From: Hymenobacter psoromatis
GTDB lineage: Bacteria; Bacteroidota; Bacteroidia; Cytophagales; Hymenobacteraceae
Assembly (NCBI GenBank): GCA_001596155.1
Contig: CP014771.1
Location: forward strand, 4,960,001 to 5,024,000
Reading direction: 5' to 3'
Length of the DNA: 64,000 nt
Position numbers and translations under genes: made by a program. Positions 16,304-25,499 of this stretch are shown here, in pieces (position 1 is the first letter of the stretch; each line of letters starts with the position of its first letter). The notes under the pieces are model-generated. The model was given only the letters and a program-made list of their open reading frames with translations. It had not been told where the DNA came from and did not search any database.

Positions 16304-17284
16304 CTACTTGGCCGCGCTGACCATGCCCGGCATGGTTTCCATTGCCCCGCCCGGCCGCATCGACAAGTCGCCGTAGCGGGCGGCCAGCCAGTAGCCCGCC
16401 GCCAGCATCAGCAGCGTGAGCAGCGTAACGGCCGCCTTGCGCCCGCCCGAAACCGGGGCGTCGGGGTCCAAGTCCATGCCCGCCATCGGCGCGGGCCCGG
16501 TGGGGACCCCCGCCGCACTGGCTACCGGCGGGCCGGGGCTCATTTCCGCCATGCCGGTCATTCCCGCCATATCGTGCTCCGCGGTGACCGGAGTGCCACC
16601 CTTGCCCAAGGCTCGTTCGGTACCCATGCCGTGCTTGAGCTGGTGCTGCACCAGCCAGTAGTTCACGGGGTAGGCCACCGCTACCCCCACCAGCGTGGCC
16701 GCCGACATGGCCGCCCAAAACCAGGGCGAAGTGGCCGACATGGCCCGCACGTCGCGGCTCATCAGAATGACCATCGTGGGCAGCATCCCGGCCATCATGG
16801 CGTTCATCGACATCCATTCCGGCAAAAACGACTCCCGCACCGCCTGGCCGTAACCCAGGTTCATCATGTCTTTCATAAACAAAGCCTGAAAGATAAACAG
16901 CCCAAACGCGAAGCCGGCCGCGTATTCCACCCAGATATCCACCCCCATCCGCAGACCCAGGACCCCGGTAATACCGGCCGCCACGATGATGCCCGTCGCG
17001 TCGCCCGCCGCGCAGTGGATGGTGGAGCCCACGGCTTGCTTCCACAGCGGCGCGATGAACTGCTCGTGCGCACCGGGAGCCGGCTCCCGACACGAAAACC
17101 AATAAATGGCTAACCCCACCGGCCCCGTGTAGAGCGTCACCAGCACCCAGCCCCATTTCATCACCTTCATTTCCGGGGTTCGGGTAAACAGGTCCCAGGT
17201 CACGTACAGCGCGGAAATAAGCGTCAGGCCAAACCAGGCCCACAGCAGCCAGCCGGGGGCCCAGGACGCATCGTGCATTTGCAT
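16304..17284 (-). CDS. DUF4396 domain-containing membrane protein
   Basis: 326 residues. The N-terminal half fits DUF4396: WDLFTRTPEMKVMKWGW, TLYTGPVGLAIYWFSCREP and GSTIHCAAGDATGI, with about six membrane helices over residues 10-215. A periplasmic or cytoplasmic linker rich in Met and Gly (about 228-275, including HDMAGMTGMAEM and MAGMDLDPD) precedes a last helix at about 283-300. Function is not established; members are often beside copper genes. The Met-rich insertion supports a copper role here. The gene sits between the Met-rich outer-membrane protein and the DUF305 lipoprotein. Confidence 0.85.
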   Translation of the reverse strand: MQMHDASWAPGWLLWAWFGLTLISALYVTWDLFTRTPEMKVMKWGWVLVTLYTGPVGLAIYWFSCREPAPGAHEQFIAPLWKQAVGSTIHCAAGDATGIIVAAGITGVLGLRMGVDIWVEYAAGFAFGLFIFQALFMKDMMNLGYGQAVRESFLPEWMSMNAMMAGMLPTMVILMSRDVRAMSATSPWFWAAMSAATLVGVAVAYPVNYWLVQHQLKHGMGTERALGKGGTPVTAEHDMAGMTGMAEMSPGPPVASAAGVPTGPAPMAGMDLDPDAPVSGGRKAAVTLLTLLMLAAGYWLAARYGDLSMRPGGAMETMPGMVSAAK

Positions 17285-17358
17285 ACGAAGTGGAGAAGTA
17301 AAGTAAAAAAGCAGCGGGGCACGCGCCCCGCTGCTTCGGTTGGTGCCAGCCGGGGCCC

Positions 17359-17988
17359 CTAGAACTTCTTATTTTTCAGCAGCCAGGCCTGGAACTGGTC
17401 GATTTCCATTTTCTGGTCGGTGATGATGTTCTGCGCCAGGGTTTTGGTGGTGGTTTCGCGGCCGTACTTCAGCTCCAGGTCGGAGTTTTCAACGGCGCTC
17501 TGGTGGTGGTCCACCATGAGCTGGGCGTAATCGTAGTCCGTGTCGCCGGTCAGGGGCCGCAGGTCGTTGGCCTGGTCCATGCGCATCATGTTCGCGTCCT
17601 GCATCATGGCAAAATCGGGCAGGAACGGCGCGTGGGCCGGGTGCGCCGTCAGGAAAGCGGTGAACTGCTTGATTTCGTCCTGCTGCTTGGCGATGATGCT
17701 GGTGGCCAGGGCCCGCATCTCGGCGTCCTTGCCGTTTTTTAACTCCTCATTGGCCATGTTGACGGCCCCCTGGTGGTGCATGACCATCATCATGGCGAAG
17801 TCGTTGTCCGGGTCGCCGGTGGGCTTCATCAGGCTCATATCCTTCATCATGGTATGCATGATGGTCATGAGGGCGCTTTGGTCGTGGGCCTGCACTTGCA
17901 GCCCCGTGGAGTTATCCTTTTTGCAGGAAGTAAATGCGCCCAGCGCGAGGGCGGCGGCGAATAAGGGTAAACGGACGGCACGTAGCAT
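17359..17988 (-). CDS. DUF305 lipoprotein
   Basis: 209 residues from ATG 17988 (MLRAVRLPLF). Lipoprotein signal with lipobox FTSC at about residue 21. Two DUF305 repeats follow: DNDFAMMMVMHHQGAVNMA and DYDYAQLMVDHHQSAVENS, each with the HHxxAV signature on a helix. DUF305 proteins form ferritin-like bundles and are found with copper resistance genes. The Met-rich MMM runs and double His support metal binding in the periplasm. A longer frame upstream has no signal peptide, so the internal start is chosen. Confidence 0.88.
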   Translation of the reverse strand: MLRAVRLPLFAAALALGAFTSCKKDNSTGLQVQAHDQSALMTIMHTMMKDMSLMKPTGDPDNDFAMMMVMHHQGAVNMANEELKNGKDAEMRALATSIIAKQQDEIKQFTAFLTAHPAHAPFLPDFAMMQDANMMRMDQANDLRPLTGDTDYDYAQLMVDHHQSAVENSDLELKYGRETTTKTLAQNIITDQKMEIDQFQAWLLKNKKF

Positions 17989-18107
17989 GGGGTAGTTCGT
18001 AAGTAAATGAGGCAGTTGGTAGGGAGACAATTCACCTGTATAAACGGTGAATATTAGTTTGCTGGTTGCCCACGATTCACCCGTATTCGTTGTAAGATTC
18101 CCAGCCT

Positions 18108-18743
18108 TCACGCCAGATTATCCAGGCCCAGGCGACCGGCGCTGCCGGGTCCTAATTGCTGAAACGCGGTGGGCGACATTCCCGTGACCTGCCGAAACTG
18201 GTTGGTGAGGTGCGCGGCACTACTGTAGCCCAGCTGCCGGGCTACCGCCGCCACTTTGGTATCCTGGTAGCTCAGCAGCTCCTTGGCCCGCTCCACTTTC
18301 TGGCGAATAATATACTTCTCTAACGTCAAGCCCTCGCGGGCCGAAAACTGATGGGAGAGGTAGGCGTACGAGCGCCCCACCCGCTCGCTGATGAAATGCG
18401 AGTACGTCTGGAACGGTTGGGCCGCGGCCGGCGTGTAGTGAATCAACTCGACCACCAACGCCTTCACCTGCTCCACAAGCTGGTCGCGCGGGTCATCAAC
18501 CACGGCAAAGCCGTGGGGCTCCAGCGCGGCCTGCACCAGCGCCGCATCCACGGGGCCGCCATCGGCGGCACGCACGTCGGCCCCGCCCAGGGCCACCGCC
18601 GCCACCACCAGCCCCGCTTTTTCCAGCTCGCGCTGCACCACCCGCAGGCAGCGGGGGCACACCATGTTGCGGATGTAGAGCCGGGTGGTGCCGCTGGGCG
18701 GGGCCGGCAGGGCAGCCGCCGCCACGTGCGCTGCCGAGCTCAT
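18108..18743 (-). CDS. AraC-type regulator with N-terminal HMA-like CxxC domain
   Basis: 211 residues. Residues 20-90 form an HMA-like metal-binding module with NMVCPRC (Cys 29 and Cys 32); residues about 105-205 are an AraC-type double HTH (SYAYLSHQFSAREGLTLEKY then VAAVARQLGYSSAAHLTNQF). The fusion suggests a cytoplasmic one-component sensor in which Cu(I) or a similar ion binds the CxxC directly. The start overlaps the cupredoxin stop as ATGA. A second protein of the same design is at 32318-32941, so the island has a regulator in each arm. Target sites were not identified. Confidence 0.85.
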   Translation of the reverse strand: MSSAAHVAAAALPAPPSGTTRLYIRNMVCPRCLRVVQRELEKAGLVVAAVALGGADVRAADGGPVDAALVQAALEPHGFAVVDDPRDQLVEQVKALVVELIHYTPAAAQPFQTYSHFISERVGRSYAYLSHQFSAREGLTLEKYIIRQKVERAKELLSYQDTKVAAVARQLGYSSAAHLTNQFRQVTGMSPTAFQQLGPGSAGRLGLDNLA

Positions 18744-19117
18744 TTGACCACCAGGCTGCCCCGCAGCATGTGCATCCCGCAGGTGAACTCAAACGTGCCG
18801 GCCTGCTGGGGCAGGAACTCGATGGCCGTAGTTTTATAAGGGGCCAACTCGCGCCGGATGTTAAAATTGGGCAGCAGCAGCTCTTCCGAGCAGCTGTTGT
18901 CCTCGTCGCGGTAGAAATTAAGCTGCACCGGCTGGCCGTGCGTCACCTCGATTACGTTGGGCGAGTAGCCGCCCTTCACGGTAATATCGACCTGCTGAAT
19001 GCCCGCCGCCGCCGACACCGCCGCTGCTACCTGGTGCGGGGCCAGAAAGAAGAACCAGCCCACGAAGCCCAGCAGGCCCAGCCCGCCAAGCGTCACGAAA
19101 ATTTGGGAAGCATCCAT
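18740..19117 (-). CDS. cupredoxin-domain membrane-anchored protein
   Basis: 125 residues. An N-terminal helix (about 8-26) anchors it with the cupredoxin fold outside the membrane. The C-terminal FTCGMHMLRG supplies Cys, His and Met ligands of a type-1-like site. The strand pattern (VDITVKGGYSPNVIEVTHGQ ... TAIEFLPQQAGTFEF) fits the fold. Likely binds or delivers copper in the periplasm. Translationally coupled to the CxxC-AraC gene through a 4-nt overlap and just downstream of copA, from which it is separated by a palindromic repeat. Confidence 0.88.
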   Translation of the reverse strand: MDASQIFVTLGGLGLLGFVGWFFFLAPHQVAAAVSAAAGIQQVDITVKGGYSPNVIEVTHGQPVQLNFYRDEDNSCSEELLLPNFNIRRELAPYKTTAIEFLPQQAGTFEFTCGMHMLRGSLVVK

Positions 19118-19147
19118 TTTTTGGGGATTAGAAATTTAAAGTCGTTT

Positions 19148-19231
19148 GTCATTGCGAGCGCAGCGCGGCAATCGCCCCAGAACGAACCAGTTGAGCGACC
19201 GACGCGGTTGCCGCGCTGCGCTCGCAATGGC
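19148..19231. repeat. REP-like inverted repeat between copA and the cupredoxin gene
   Basis: Arms at about 19150-19173 and 19207-19230 match over 22-24 bp (left begins CATTGCGAGCGCAGCGCGGC). It shares GTCATTGCGAGC with the repeat at 2708-2799. It could also act as a weak terminator inside the operon. Confidence 0.7.
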
Positions 19232-19241
19232 CGACGGGGCC

Positions 19242-21566
19242 TTACTTTTTAGCCGGCGAATACCCGCGCAGCCGCAGCGAGTTCGTCAGCACCGATACCG
19301 AGCTGAGCGCCATCGCCCCGGCCGCCAGCATGGGCGAGAGCAGCCAGCCCGTGAACGGGTAGAGCAGCCCCGCCGCGATGGGAATGCCCAGCGTGTTGTA
19401 GATAAAGGCAAAAAATAGGTTCTGCTTGATGGTGCGCATCGTCTGCCGCGAGAGGGCGATGGCGGTAACCACGCCCTGCAAATCGGAGCGCATGAGGGTG
19501 ATGCCGGCGGCTTCCATCGCCACGTCGGTGCCGCCGCCCATCGCCAGGCCGATGTCGGCCTGGGCCAGGGCGGGCGTGTCGTTGATGCCGTCGCCCACCA
19601 TCGCCACGGTGCGGCCCTCGGCTTGCAGCTCTTTTACCTTACCGGCCTTGTCGGCGGGCAGGACCTCGGCAAAAAAGCGCGTGATGCCCACCTGCTGCGC
19701 CACCTGGGCAGCGGTTTGCTGGTTGTCGCCGGTCATCATCACCACCTCGATGCCCTGGGCTTGCAGGGCCCCCACGGCGGCCCGGCTGGTGGCCCGCACC
19801 GTGTCGGCTACCCCAATCAGGGCCGCCACCTGCCCGCCCACGGCGGCATAAAGTACCGTTTTGGCCTGGCCCAACAGCTGGGCTGCCGCCTGCTCGGTGG
19901 CGGTTGAAAGCGCAATGCCCTGCTCTTCGAGCAGGCGGCGGTTGCCGAGCAGCACGGGCTGGCCGGCCACGGTGGCCCCGGCACCCCGGCCCTCGTAGGC
20001 CTGGAAGTCGGTGGCTGGGGCCGGGGCCCCGCCCTGCGCGTCGGCGTAGCGCACCACGGCTTCGGCCAGCGGGTGCTCGCTCTGGCGCTCCACGGCGGCC
20101 AGCAGCGGCAGCAAGTCGGCGGGTGCGTGGCCATTGGTAGGCACGAAATCCGTTACGGCCGGCTGGCCCTGGGTAATGGTGCCGGTTTTGTCGAGCAGCA
20201 CGGTGGTGACCTTTTCGGCTTTTTCCAGGGCCTCGGCGTTGCGAATCAGCACCCCGTACTCGGCTCCCTTGCCGGTGCCCACCATGATGGCTGTGGGCGT
20301 GGCCAGCCCCAGGGCGCAGGGGCAGGCGATGATGAGCACGGCCACGAAATTGACCAGGGCCAGCGGCAGGCGCGTGGCGGCGGGGGCCAGGTCGAACCAC
20401 ACGACGAAGGTAGCGATGGCCAGCATCACCACCACGGGCACGAACACGGCGCTGACCTTATCGGCCAGCCGCTGAATGGGGGCCCGGCTGCCCTGGGCTT
20501 CCTCCACCAGCTTCACGATTTGCGCCAGCATGGTTTCGGCCCCCACTTTCAGCACCCGGAAGCGGAAGGAGCCGGTTTTATTAATCGTCGCACTAAACAC
20601 CGCGTCGCCTTCCTTTTTTTCCACCGGCAGGCTCTCGCCGGTGAGCATACTCTCGTCCACGGCCGAGTGGCCGGTGAGCAGCACCCCGTCGGTCGCCACT
20701 TTCTCGCCGGGCCGCACCACCACTTCGTCGCCCACGAGCACTTCGGCAATCGGCACGTCCAGTTCCTGGCCCTGGCGCACCACCCGCGCCGTTTTGGCTT
20801 GCAGGCCCATCAGGGCCTGGATAGCGGCCGAGGTTTGCGACTTGGCCCGGCTTTCCAGCACCTTGCCCAGCAAAATGAGGGCGATGATGGTGGCCGTCGT
20901 GTCGTAGTACACTTCCGGCACCAGGCCCCGGCTCCTGAACCAACCCGGTACGAGCGTAGCGGCCAAGCTGTAGCCAAATGCCGCCCCGGTTCCCACGGCA
21001 ATGAGCGTGTCCATGCTGGCGGTGCGGTGCCGAAAGCCATTCCAGGCCGACACGTAGAACTCGCGCCCGCAGTAGCCCAGCACCGGCAGCGTGAGCAGCA
21101 GAAGCACGTAATTGAGCACAGGCGTCGAAACCCGCTGCATCGCGGCCGGCCACAGCATGAGCATACTCAGCGCCATCACGACCACCGCCAGCCCCACGGC
21201 CACCCCGAACCGCTGCTTGAGGTGCTGGTACGCGGCGGCTTTGCGGGCCGTCAGTTCTTCATCGCTCGCCAGCACGTTGGCCGCCGCGGCGGGGCTGGCC
21301 TCATGGACGCCGTAGCCGGCCTGCTCCACGGCAGCCGCCAGGCCGGCGCGGGTTATCTGGCCGGGTAGGTACTCCACGGTGGCCTTTTCGCTGGCCAGGT
21401 TCACGGTGGCGCTCGTCACGCCGGGGGTGCGGGCCAGGGCTTTTTCCACGACGCTCGAGCAGGACGCGCAGGTCATGCCCTCGATGTTGAGCGTGGCCGT
21501 GGCGGTTCCCGCCGCCGGGGTGGGCGGGGGCGCGGCGGGGGTCGGGTGATGAGCCAATGTTTCCAC
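19242..21566 (-). CDS. copA: Cu(I)-exporting P-type ATPase
   Basis: 774 residues. P1B ATPase that pumps Cu(I) from cytoplasm to periplasm. One N-terminal HMA domain has GMTCASC (Cys 33 and 36). The transmembrane metal site is CPC at 415-417 in [11 protein letters not shown], the phosphorylated Asp is in DKTGTITQG (about 459), the P1B His-Pro is in [10 protein letters not shown], and the hinge is [14 protein letters not shown] (about 655). Eight membrane helices fit the sequence. The start is GTG at 21566, because no in-frame ATG precedes the HMA domain. First gene of the leftward copper operon, with a structured leader. Confidence 0.95.
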   Translation of the reverse strand: METLAHHPTPAAPPPTPAAGTATATLNIEGMTCASCSSVVEKALARTPGVTSATVNLASEKATVEYLPGQITRAGLAAAVEQAGYGVHEASPAAAANVLASDEELTARKAAAYQHLKQRFGVAVGLAVVVMALSMLMLWPAAMQRVSTPVLNYVLLLLTLPVLGYCGREFYVSAWNGFRHRTASMDTLIAVGTGAAFGYSLAATLVPGWFRSRGLVPEVYYDTTATIIALILLGKVLESRAKSQTSAAIQALMGLQAKTARVVRQGQELDVPIAEVLVGDEVVVRPGEKVATDGVLLTGHSAVDESMLTGESLPVEKKEGDAVFSATINKTGSFRFRVLKVGAETMLAQIVKLVEEAQGSRAPIQRLADKVSAVFVPVVVMLAIATFVVWFDLAPAATRLPLALVNFVAVLIIACPCALGLATPTAIMVGTGKGAEYGVLIRNAEALEKAEKVTTVLLDKTGTITQGQPAVTDFVPTNGHAPADLLPLLAAVERQSEHPLAEAVVRYADAQGGAPAPATDFQAYEGRGAGATVAGQPVLLGNRRLLEEQGIALSTATEQAAAQLLGQAKTVLYAAVGGQVAALIGVADTVRATSRAAVGALQAQGIEVVMMTGDNQQTAAQVAQQVGITRFFAEVLPADKAGKVKELQAEGRTVAMVGDGINDTPALAQADIGLAMGGGTDVAMEAAGITLMRSDLQGVVTAIALSRQTMRTIKQNLFFAFIYNTLGIPIAAGLLYPFTGWLLSPMLAAGAMALSSVSVLTNSLRLRGYSPAKK

Positions 21567-21641
21567 GGGAAGGGATTGAGTTTAAAAGCAAGCGGACGGC
21601 AAAATCTGCCGCTTGTTTAACAAGTAGTAAACTCCCTTCCC
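21567..21641 (-). promoter_or_regulatory. structured leader of copA
   Basis: Two nested inverted repeats: outer GGGAAGGGA/GTTTA against TAAACTCCCTTCCC (21567-21584 with 21628-21641, a 4-nt bulge on one side) and inner CAAGCGG..GGCA with TGCCGCTTG (21589-21615). They fold into one long hairpin directly before the GTG start. Rest of the intergenic region to 21949 shows nothing clear. Confidence 0.4.
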
Positions 21642-21949
21642 ACCCGGTTGGATGTGTAGAATTAGACCTGGCGCTTGCAACATTAGGCGGATGTTGCTGA
21701 ATAAGCCCCGCCCCATGCACGATTCAACCACCAGACTTACAAGGTTTCCAGAAATAAAGCCGCCGCACGAAGCGGCTGCGTTCGAGTCGGTGGGGCCATC
21801 AAGCCTGCGAATTTCCTGGTGCAGTCCTTGTTAATGGCCAAAGCAGCCCCGCCGGCCGGGGCCACCGGCCCGTGTCCGCCCCTCAACTGCTGCCCTTGCT
21901 GTTTGGGCGTGATAAACTTTTTGGCGAATTTCACCGTTGCTTTGCTCTG

Positions 21950-22435
21950 ATGTTCCGGCTTTCATCCCATTCCCGACGCGCTACGGCGGCCACCTTGCTG
22001 GTGGTCTTCCTCCACGTGTTCTTTGGGCAAGCCGTGTGCGCCTTGACGATGCCCGCCATGCCGACTGCCGCGCCCCATGCGCACGCACACCTGGCTGGTA
22101 CGCCCCCGCACCACCACGAAGCCGAGCCGTCGCCTGACCACGCCGCGCTGAGCGCCCCTCACCACGCGCACCCCGCCCCGCACTCGCACAAGTCCCCTTC
22201 CAAAGACAACTGCTGCCAGGACGATGCCGCCGCCGTGTGGGCTACGCTGGCGCACCCGCCCAGAACTGACGTAGCCAAGCTGCTGTCGGCTTTTACCCCG
22301 CTGGCCGCGCCCTACGCGCTGCCGGCCCGCTTTCAACGCTGGGACCGCACCCGGCCCGTCGCACTTGTGGCCCGCCGGCAGTTGAAACCCAAAATCCCCG
22401 ACATCCGAATTTTCATTCAGTCGCTGATTGTCTGA
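21950..22435 (+). CDS. His-rich secreted protein
   Basis: 161 residues from ATG 21950 (MFRLSSHSRR); the longer frame adds an unlikely N-terminus. A signal peptide or anchor covers residues 12-32 (AATLLVVFLHVFFGQAVC). Residues 40-90 hold many His in HAHAHLAGTPPHHHE and further HxH pairs, plus a CC pair (NCCQDD) near 88. The C-terminal half is unremarkable. Such proteins often occur at the head of copper or heavy-metal operons in Bacteroidota and probably bind metal in the periplasm. First gene of the rightward arm. A terminator follows at once. Confidence 0.65.
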   Translation: MFRLSSHSRRATAATLLVVFLHVFFGQAVCALTMPAMPTAAPHAHAHLAGTPPHHHEAEPSPDHAALSAPHHAHPAPHSHKSPSKDNCCQDDAAAVWATLAHPPRTDVAKLLSAFTPLAAPYALPARFQRWDRTRPVALVARRQLKPKIPDIRIFIQSLIV

Positions 22436-22451
22436 GTTCTTTCGTGTCCCA

Positions 22452-22497
22452 GGCCCGCGCCGGCATAGCTTCGCTATGACCCGGCCGGGCCTTTTTG
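22452..22497 (+). terminator. intrinsic terminator after the His-rich gene
   Basis: GGCCCGCGCCGG pairs with CCGGCCGGGCC around a small inner hairpin, followed by TTTTT. It separates the His-rich gene from the next operon. Confidence 0.65.
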
Positions 22498-22806
22498 CGT
22501 GGGTTGAGCGGCCGTAGGTCCGGCCCAGGCCCCCTTTTTTTCTTCTGGGCAGCTCTTCTTGCCAACAACGAAAAGTTGTTGCGAACTGGCTGGTGTGCCG
22601 CCCCCGCAGGACCCCGCGCACCGCACCCGACTCATGCGCTGCACGCTGCCCTGGCCGCCCTTACTGGCTTCGCGCGGTGGCAGCCGCCGCGGGCGCAGCG
22701 CCGCTTTTCCCGCTGGGTAGCCCCGTAAACCCTGCCCGGCAGTCGGTCCGGCGTATCCCATCGTCGCCACGTGGTGGCGACTTCTTCCCGTCTTCTTTTT
22801 GCTCGA
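22498..22806 (+). other. 309-bp leader region of the heavy-metal lipoprotein gene
   Basis: No gene. It contains two hairpins: CAACAACGAAAAGTTGTTG (about 22562-22580) and a perfect 8-bp stem with 3-nt loop at 22763-22781 (GTCGCCAC/GTGGCGAC), followed by pyrimidine-rich sequence up to the start codon at 22807. The second could attenuate transcription. No known riboswitch pattern was recognised. Confidence 0.4.
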
Positions 22807-23808
22807 ATGAAAAACTTACTGTCTTGGGCCGTACTGCTCGCCGGCCTCGCCTTTTCCGTGGCCAGCTGCTCGTCGAATACCGACGCAGCCGATAAATCGT
22901 CTTCCACCACCCAAAAGCCCGTTAATGTGGCCCCCGACCACGGCGACATGGCCGGCATGGACATGCACGCGGCCGGCGCGGCGCACAGCGGCGGCCACGT
23001 GTACGCCTGCCCCATGCACCCCGAAGTGCGCAGCGACAAGCCCGGCACCTGCCCCAAGTGCGGCATGACCCTGGAGCACACCGATAAGCCCGCCGGCGGC
23101 GACGGCAAGGTGTACCAGATGCTGATGACCACCCAGCCCACCCAACTCAGGGCGGGCCAGCCGGTCAATTTCTCCTTTCTGCCCCAACTCGCCGGCCAGG
23201 AGAAAGCACCCGTGCCGCTAGCCGTGGTTCACGAGAAAAAGATGCACATCATCATCGTGAGCCGGGACCTATCCGAGTTCTTTCACGAGCACACCACCTT
23301 CACCGCCCAGGGCAACTACGACGTACCGTTCACCTTCAAGACGGGCGGCGACTACGTGGTATTCGAGGACTACACGCCGGTGGGCGAGTCGCATCAGCTG
23401 GGCCGCCAGGTGCTGCGCGTAGCCGGCCCCCGCAAGGCCCCGGTGGTATTCAAGCAGGATACCCGGCGCTGGGCGCAGGGCGGCTACGAGGCCACGCTGA
23501 GCTTCGACAAGCCGGTGCGGGTAGGGCAGCCGCTATTCCTGCAAGTAAAAGTTACCAAGGGCGGCCAGCTCGTCGCGGACCTCTACAATTACCTCGGGGC
23601 CCTGGGCCACATGGTCGTCATCAGCCAGGATACCAAACAGTACCTGCACGTGCATCCGCAGGACCAGGCCGACAAAGGCCCCGTCATCGGCTTCCACACC
23701 GGGTTCGACAAGCCGGGCTTGTACCGGGTGTTTCTGCAGTTCAACCACGCCGGGCAGGTGCGCACGGCCGATTTCACGGTGAACGTGGCCCCGGCCGCGG
23801 CGGCTTAG
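22807..23808 (+). CDS. heavy-metal-binding-domain lipoprotein
   Basis: 333 residues from ATG 22807. Lipoprotein signal with Cys near residue 21 (SVASCSSN). Residues about 65-90 form the heavy-metal-binding (HMBD) motif YACPMHPEVRSDKPGTCPKC with four-ligand CxMH ... CPxCGM. The remainder is a beta-rich domain containing HIIIVSRDLSEFFHEH and a second His cluster LHVHPQ, similar to periplasmic copper-binding lipoproteins. A Met/His segment (DMAGMDMHAA) precedes HMBD. Probably captures copper near the outer membrane for the RND pump. Start of a long rightward operon with gaps under 60 bp. Confidence 0.85.
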   Translation: MKNLLSWAVLLAGLAFSVASCSSNTDAADKSSSTTQKPVNVAPDHGDMAGMDMHAAGAAHSGGHVYACPMHPEVRSDKPGTCPKCGMTLEHTDKPAGGDGKVYQMLMTTQPTQLRAGQPVNFSFLPQLAGQEKAPVPLAVVHEKKMHIIIVSRDLSEFFHEHTTFTAQGNYDVPFTFKTGGDYVVFEDYTPVGESHQLGRQVLRVAGPRKAPVVFKQDTRRWAQGGYEATLSFDKPVRVGQPLFLQVKVTKGGQLVADLYNYLGALGHMVVISQDTKQYLHVHPQDQADKGPVIGFHTGFDKPGLYRVFLQFNHAGQVRTADFTVNVAPAAAA

Positions 23809-23830
23809 CTCCCCCTTTTTTCACTTGCTC

Positions 23831-24523
23831 ATGAACACGCTGCCGCTGCTGTTTGCTTTCGCCGGGGCCCTACTCTTGTCGGGCTGCGGCAGCGACGCGC
23901 CCCCCGCGCAACGCCCCGCACCGGCCCGCACCGGGACCCCCCAGGTTGCCGGGGTGCCCTCCGACCTGGTCATTCCCTCCCTCGACTCGGCTTCGCTGGA
24001 AGACGTGCAGCAGCAGGTGTTGGCGCAGCTGCACACCGACCCGCTGGTGGGCAACGTGGGCCACGACTTTGCGCACGTGCTGGCCATTTACCAGCGCGGC
24101 ATCCTGGCCGGGGCGCGGGCAGAGCTGCGCGAGGGGCACGACCCGGCCCTGCGCAAAATAGCCGCCGCCGTGCGGGACCGGGCCCAGCGGACCCGCACCG
24201 CCGCCGACCAGCTGGCCCAGCGCCTGCACGGCCAGGCCCGCAACTACCACCCCGACGACCTGGCAGACCCGTTCACGCGCAGCGTTCGGGGTGCGGTGAA
24301 GGCATCGTTCCGGGCCCACCCGGTGGCCCAGGTGCCCGACCACGATTTTGCGGCCCTGCTGCTGGCCCAGCGCGGCGGGGCGGCGGCCATCGCACGGGCA
24401 GCCCTGGGCACGGGCCGGCTGCCGGCCCCCGCGCGGGCTTTGGCCCGGCAGGTGCTCGCTGAGCAGCCCACCGAAACCCGCTTGCTACGGGCGGCCCTGA
24501 AAAACCACGGCGCAGCCCACTGA
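23831..24523 (+). CDS. DUF305-like lipoprotein
   Basis: 230 residues from ATG 23831. The signal ends at lipobox LLSGC (about residue 18). A helical domain follows with HDFAHVLAIYQRGILAGA and later PDHDFAALLLAQRGGAAAI, two repeats with the HDFA signature that resemble the two-repeat DUF305 layout, though HHxxAV is not preserved. Probably a periplasmic four-helix protein linked to copper handling by context. It follows the HMBD gene by 22 bp. Confidence 0.65.
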   Translation: MNTLPLLFAFAGALLLSGCGSDAPPAQRPAPARTGTPQVAGVPSDLVIPSLDSASLEDVQQQVLAQLHTDPLVGNVGHDFAHVLAIYQRGILAGARAELREGHDPALRKIAAAVRDRAQRTRTAADQLAQRLHGQARNYHPDDLADPFTRSVRGAVKASFRAHPVAQVPDHDFAALLLAQRGGAAAIARAALGTGRLPAPARALARQVLAEQPTETRLLRAALKNHGAAH

Positions 24524-24569
24524 CCCGGCCACGCATTCCTTTTTTACCCTACCCCAGCCCCCGTTACTC

Positions 24570-24785
24570 ATGAACAGTCCCCTGCTTCCTTCCGCCGCCC
24601 TGGCTACGGCCTTACTGAGCGCCTGCGGTAACGACAAAGCCACGACGACCACGATGGAAACAACGGCGGCCCCCGCCCCGGCGGACTCGACCAGGAGGGC
24701 CGATGGCCCCGCCGGTACGAGTAGCCCCGCCACCACCAGCACCGCCGCCACCGGCTCGCTGACCGGCGCGATGGCCAAAATGTAG
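24570..24785 (+). CDS. small Thr/Ala-rich lipoprotein
   Basis: 71 residues. Signal peptide with lipobox LLSAC at residue 19. The mature part is low complexity (Thr, Ala, Pro, Ser) ending in AMAKM. No family recognised. Such short lipoproteins are common in metal and stress operons. It fits the operon spacing (46 bp and 49 bp gaps), supporting that it is expressed. Function unknown. Confidence 0.55.
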   Translation: MNSPLLPSAALATALLSACGNDKATTTTMETTAAPAPADSTRRADGPAGTSSPATTSTAATGSLTGAMAKM

Positions 24786-24834
24786 CCCGGTCCTTACCGC
24801 TAAATCCCCCCACTTTATTTTCTTTTTAATACCG

Positions 24835-25383
24835 ATGAAAAACCTTCTTAATGCCTTCGCGCTGGCCGCTGTACTAGCCGCCACCCCCTTCGTTTCGCAA
24901 GCCCAGCATACCCACGGCGCGGGCGGGCAGCCTGGTCAGCTGGCCCCCGGCGAAATGCACGCCCACGTGGCCCCCCACGGCGGGGTAGTGCGCTCGGCCG
25001 GGGCCTACCACCTGGAGCTGCTGATGCAGGCCACCAGCTTGGACGTGTACTTGCTGGGCGCTAAAATGAGCGCCGTGCCTAACCGGGGCACTACGGGTTC
25101 GGTGCTGGTGCAGTTGGCGAACAACACGACCGCTACGCTGCCGCTCGTGCCGGCCGGGGCCGACCACTTCAGCGCTAAGCTGCCCACCGGCGCGAAGGTG
25201 CGCACGGCCATCGTCACGCTCAACGCCAGCGGCAAAACCGTTAACGCCCGCTTCGATAAGCTTGACGGAGCCGCCGGCAAGGCCGTGGGGGCCGTCTATA
25301 CCTGCCCCATGCACCCGGAAGTAACCAGCCGCCAGCCCGGCAAATGCCCCAAGTGCGGCATGGCCCTGGTGAAAAAATCCTGA
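24835..25383 (+). CDS. secreted protein with heavy-metal-binding domain
   Basis: 182 residues. Signal peptide 1-23 (cleavage after SQA). The mature N-terminus is His-rich (QHTHGAGGQ, MHAHVAPHGG). A beta-rich middle domain follows. The C-terminal 30 residues are the HMBD motif YTCPMHPEVTSRQPGKCPKC. It likely binds copper in the periplasm. The same HMBD ends the N-terminal part of the gene two steps upstream, so the operon encodes two such carriers, one lipid-anchored and one soluble. Gap to the OEP gene is 116 bp. Confidence 0.82.
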   Translation: MKNLLNAFALAAVLAATPFVSQAQHTHGAGGQPGQLAPGEMHAHVAPHGGVVRSAGAYHLELLMQATSLDVYLLGAKMSAVPNRGTTGSVLVQLANNTTATLPLVPAGADHFSAKLPTGAKVRTAIVTLNASGKTVNARFDKLDGAAGKAVGAVYTCPMHPEVTSRQPGKCPKCGMALVKKS

Positions 25384-25499
25384 TTAGCGGCCCGCCCCGG
25401 TCTGGCCGGGGTAGCCTGGCTACCTCGCGCGGCGTGAATGGCCACCCAAAGTTTTTAGGGCCGGGGCGTTCGTTTGCCTGGTTCCTCAACTTCTTCTTT

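Noticed and set aside
20073..21368. Long open frame of about 431 codons opposite copA, and similar long antisense frames opposite nuoL, nuoN, CusA-like and other genes.
   Set aside because: These follow from high GC at codon third positions; they are Arg/His/Gly/Pro-rich, lack family motifs and mirror well-supported genes.
22498..22806. Riboswitch (for example cobalamin or metal) in the leader of the HMBD lipoprotein gene.
   Set aside because: Only simple hairpins were seen; no conserved riboswitch core could be recognised on either strand.
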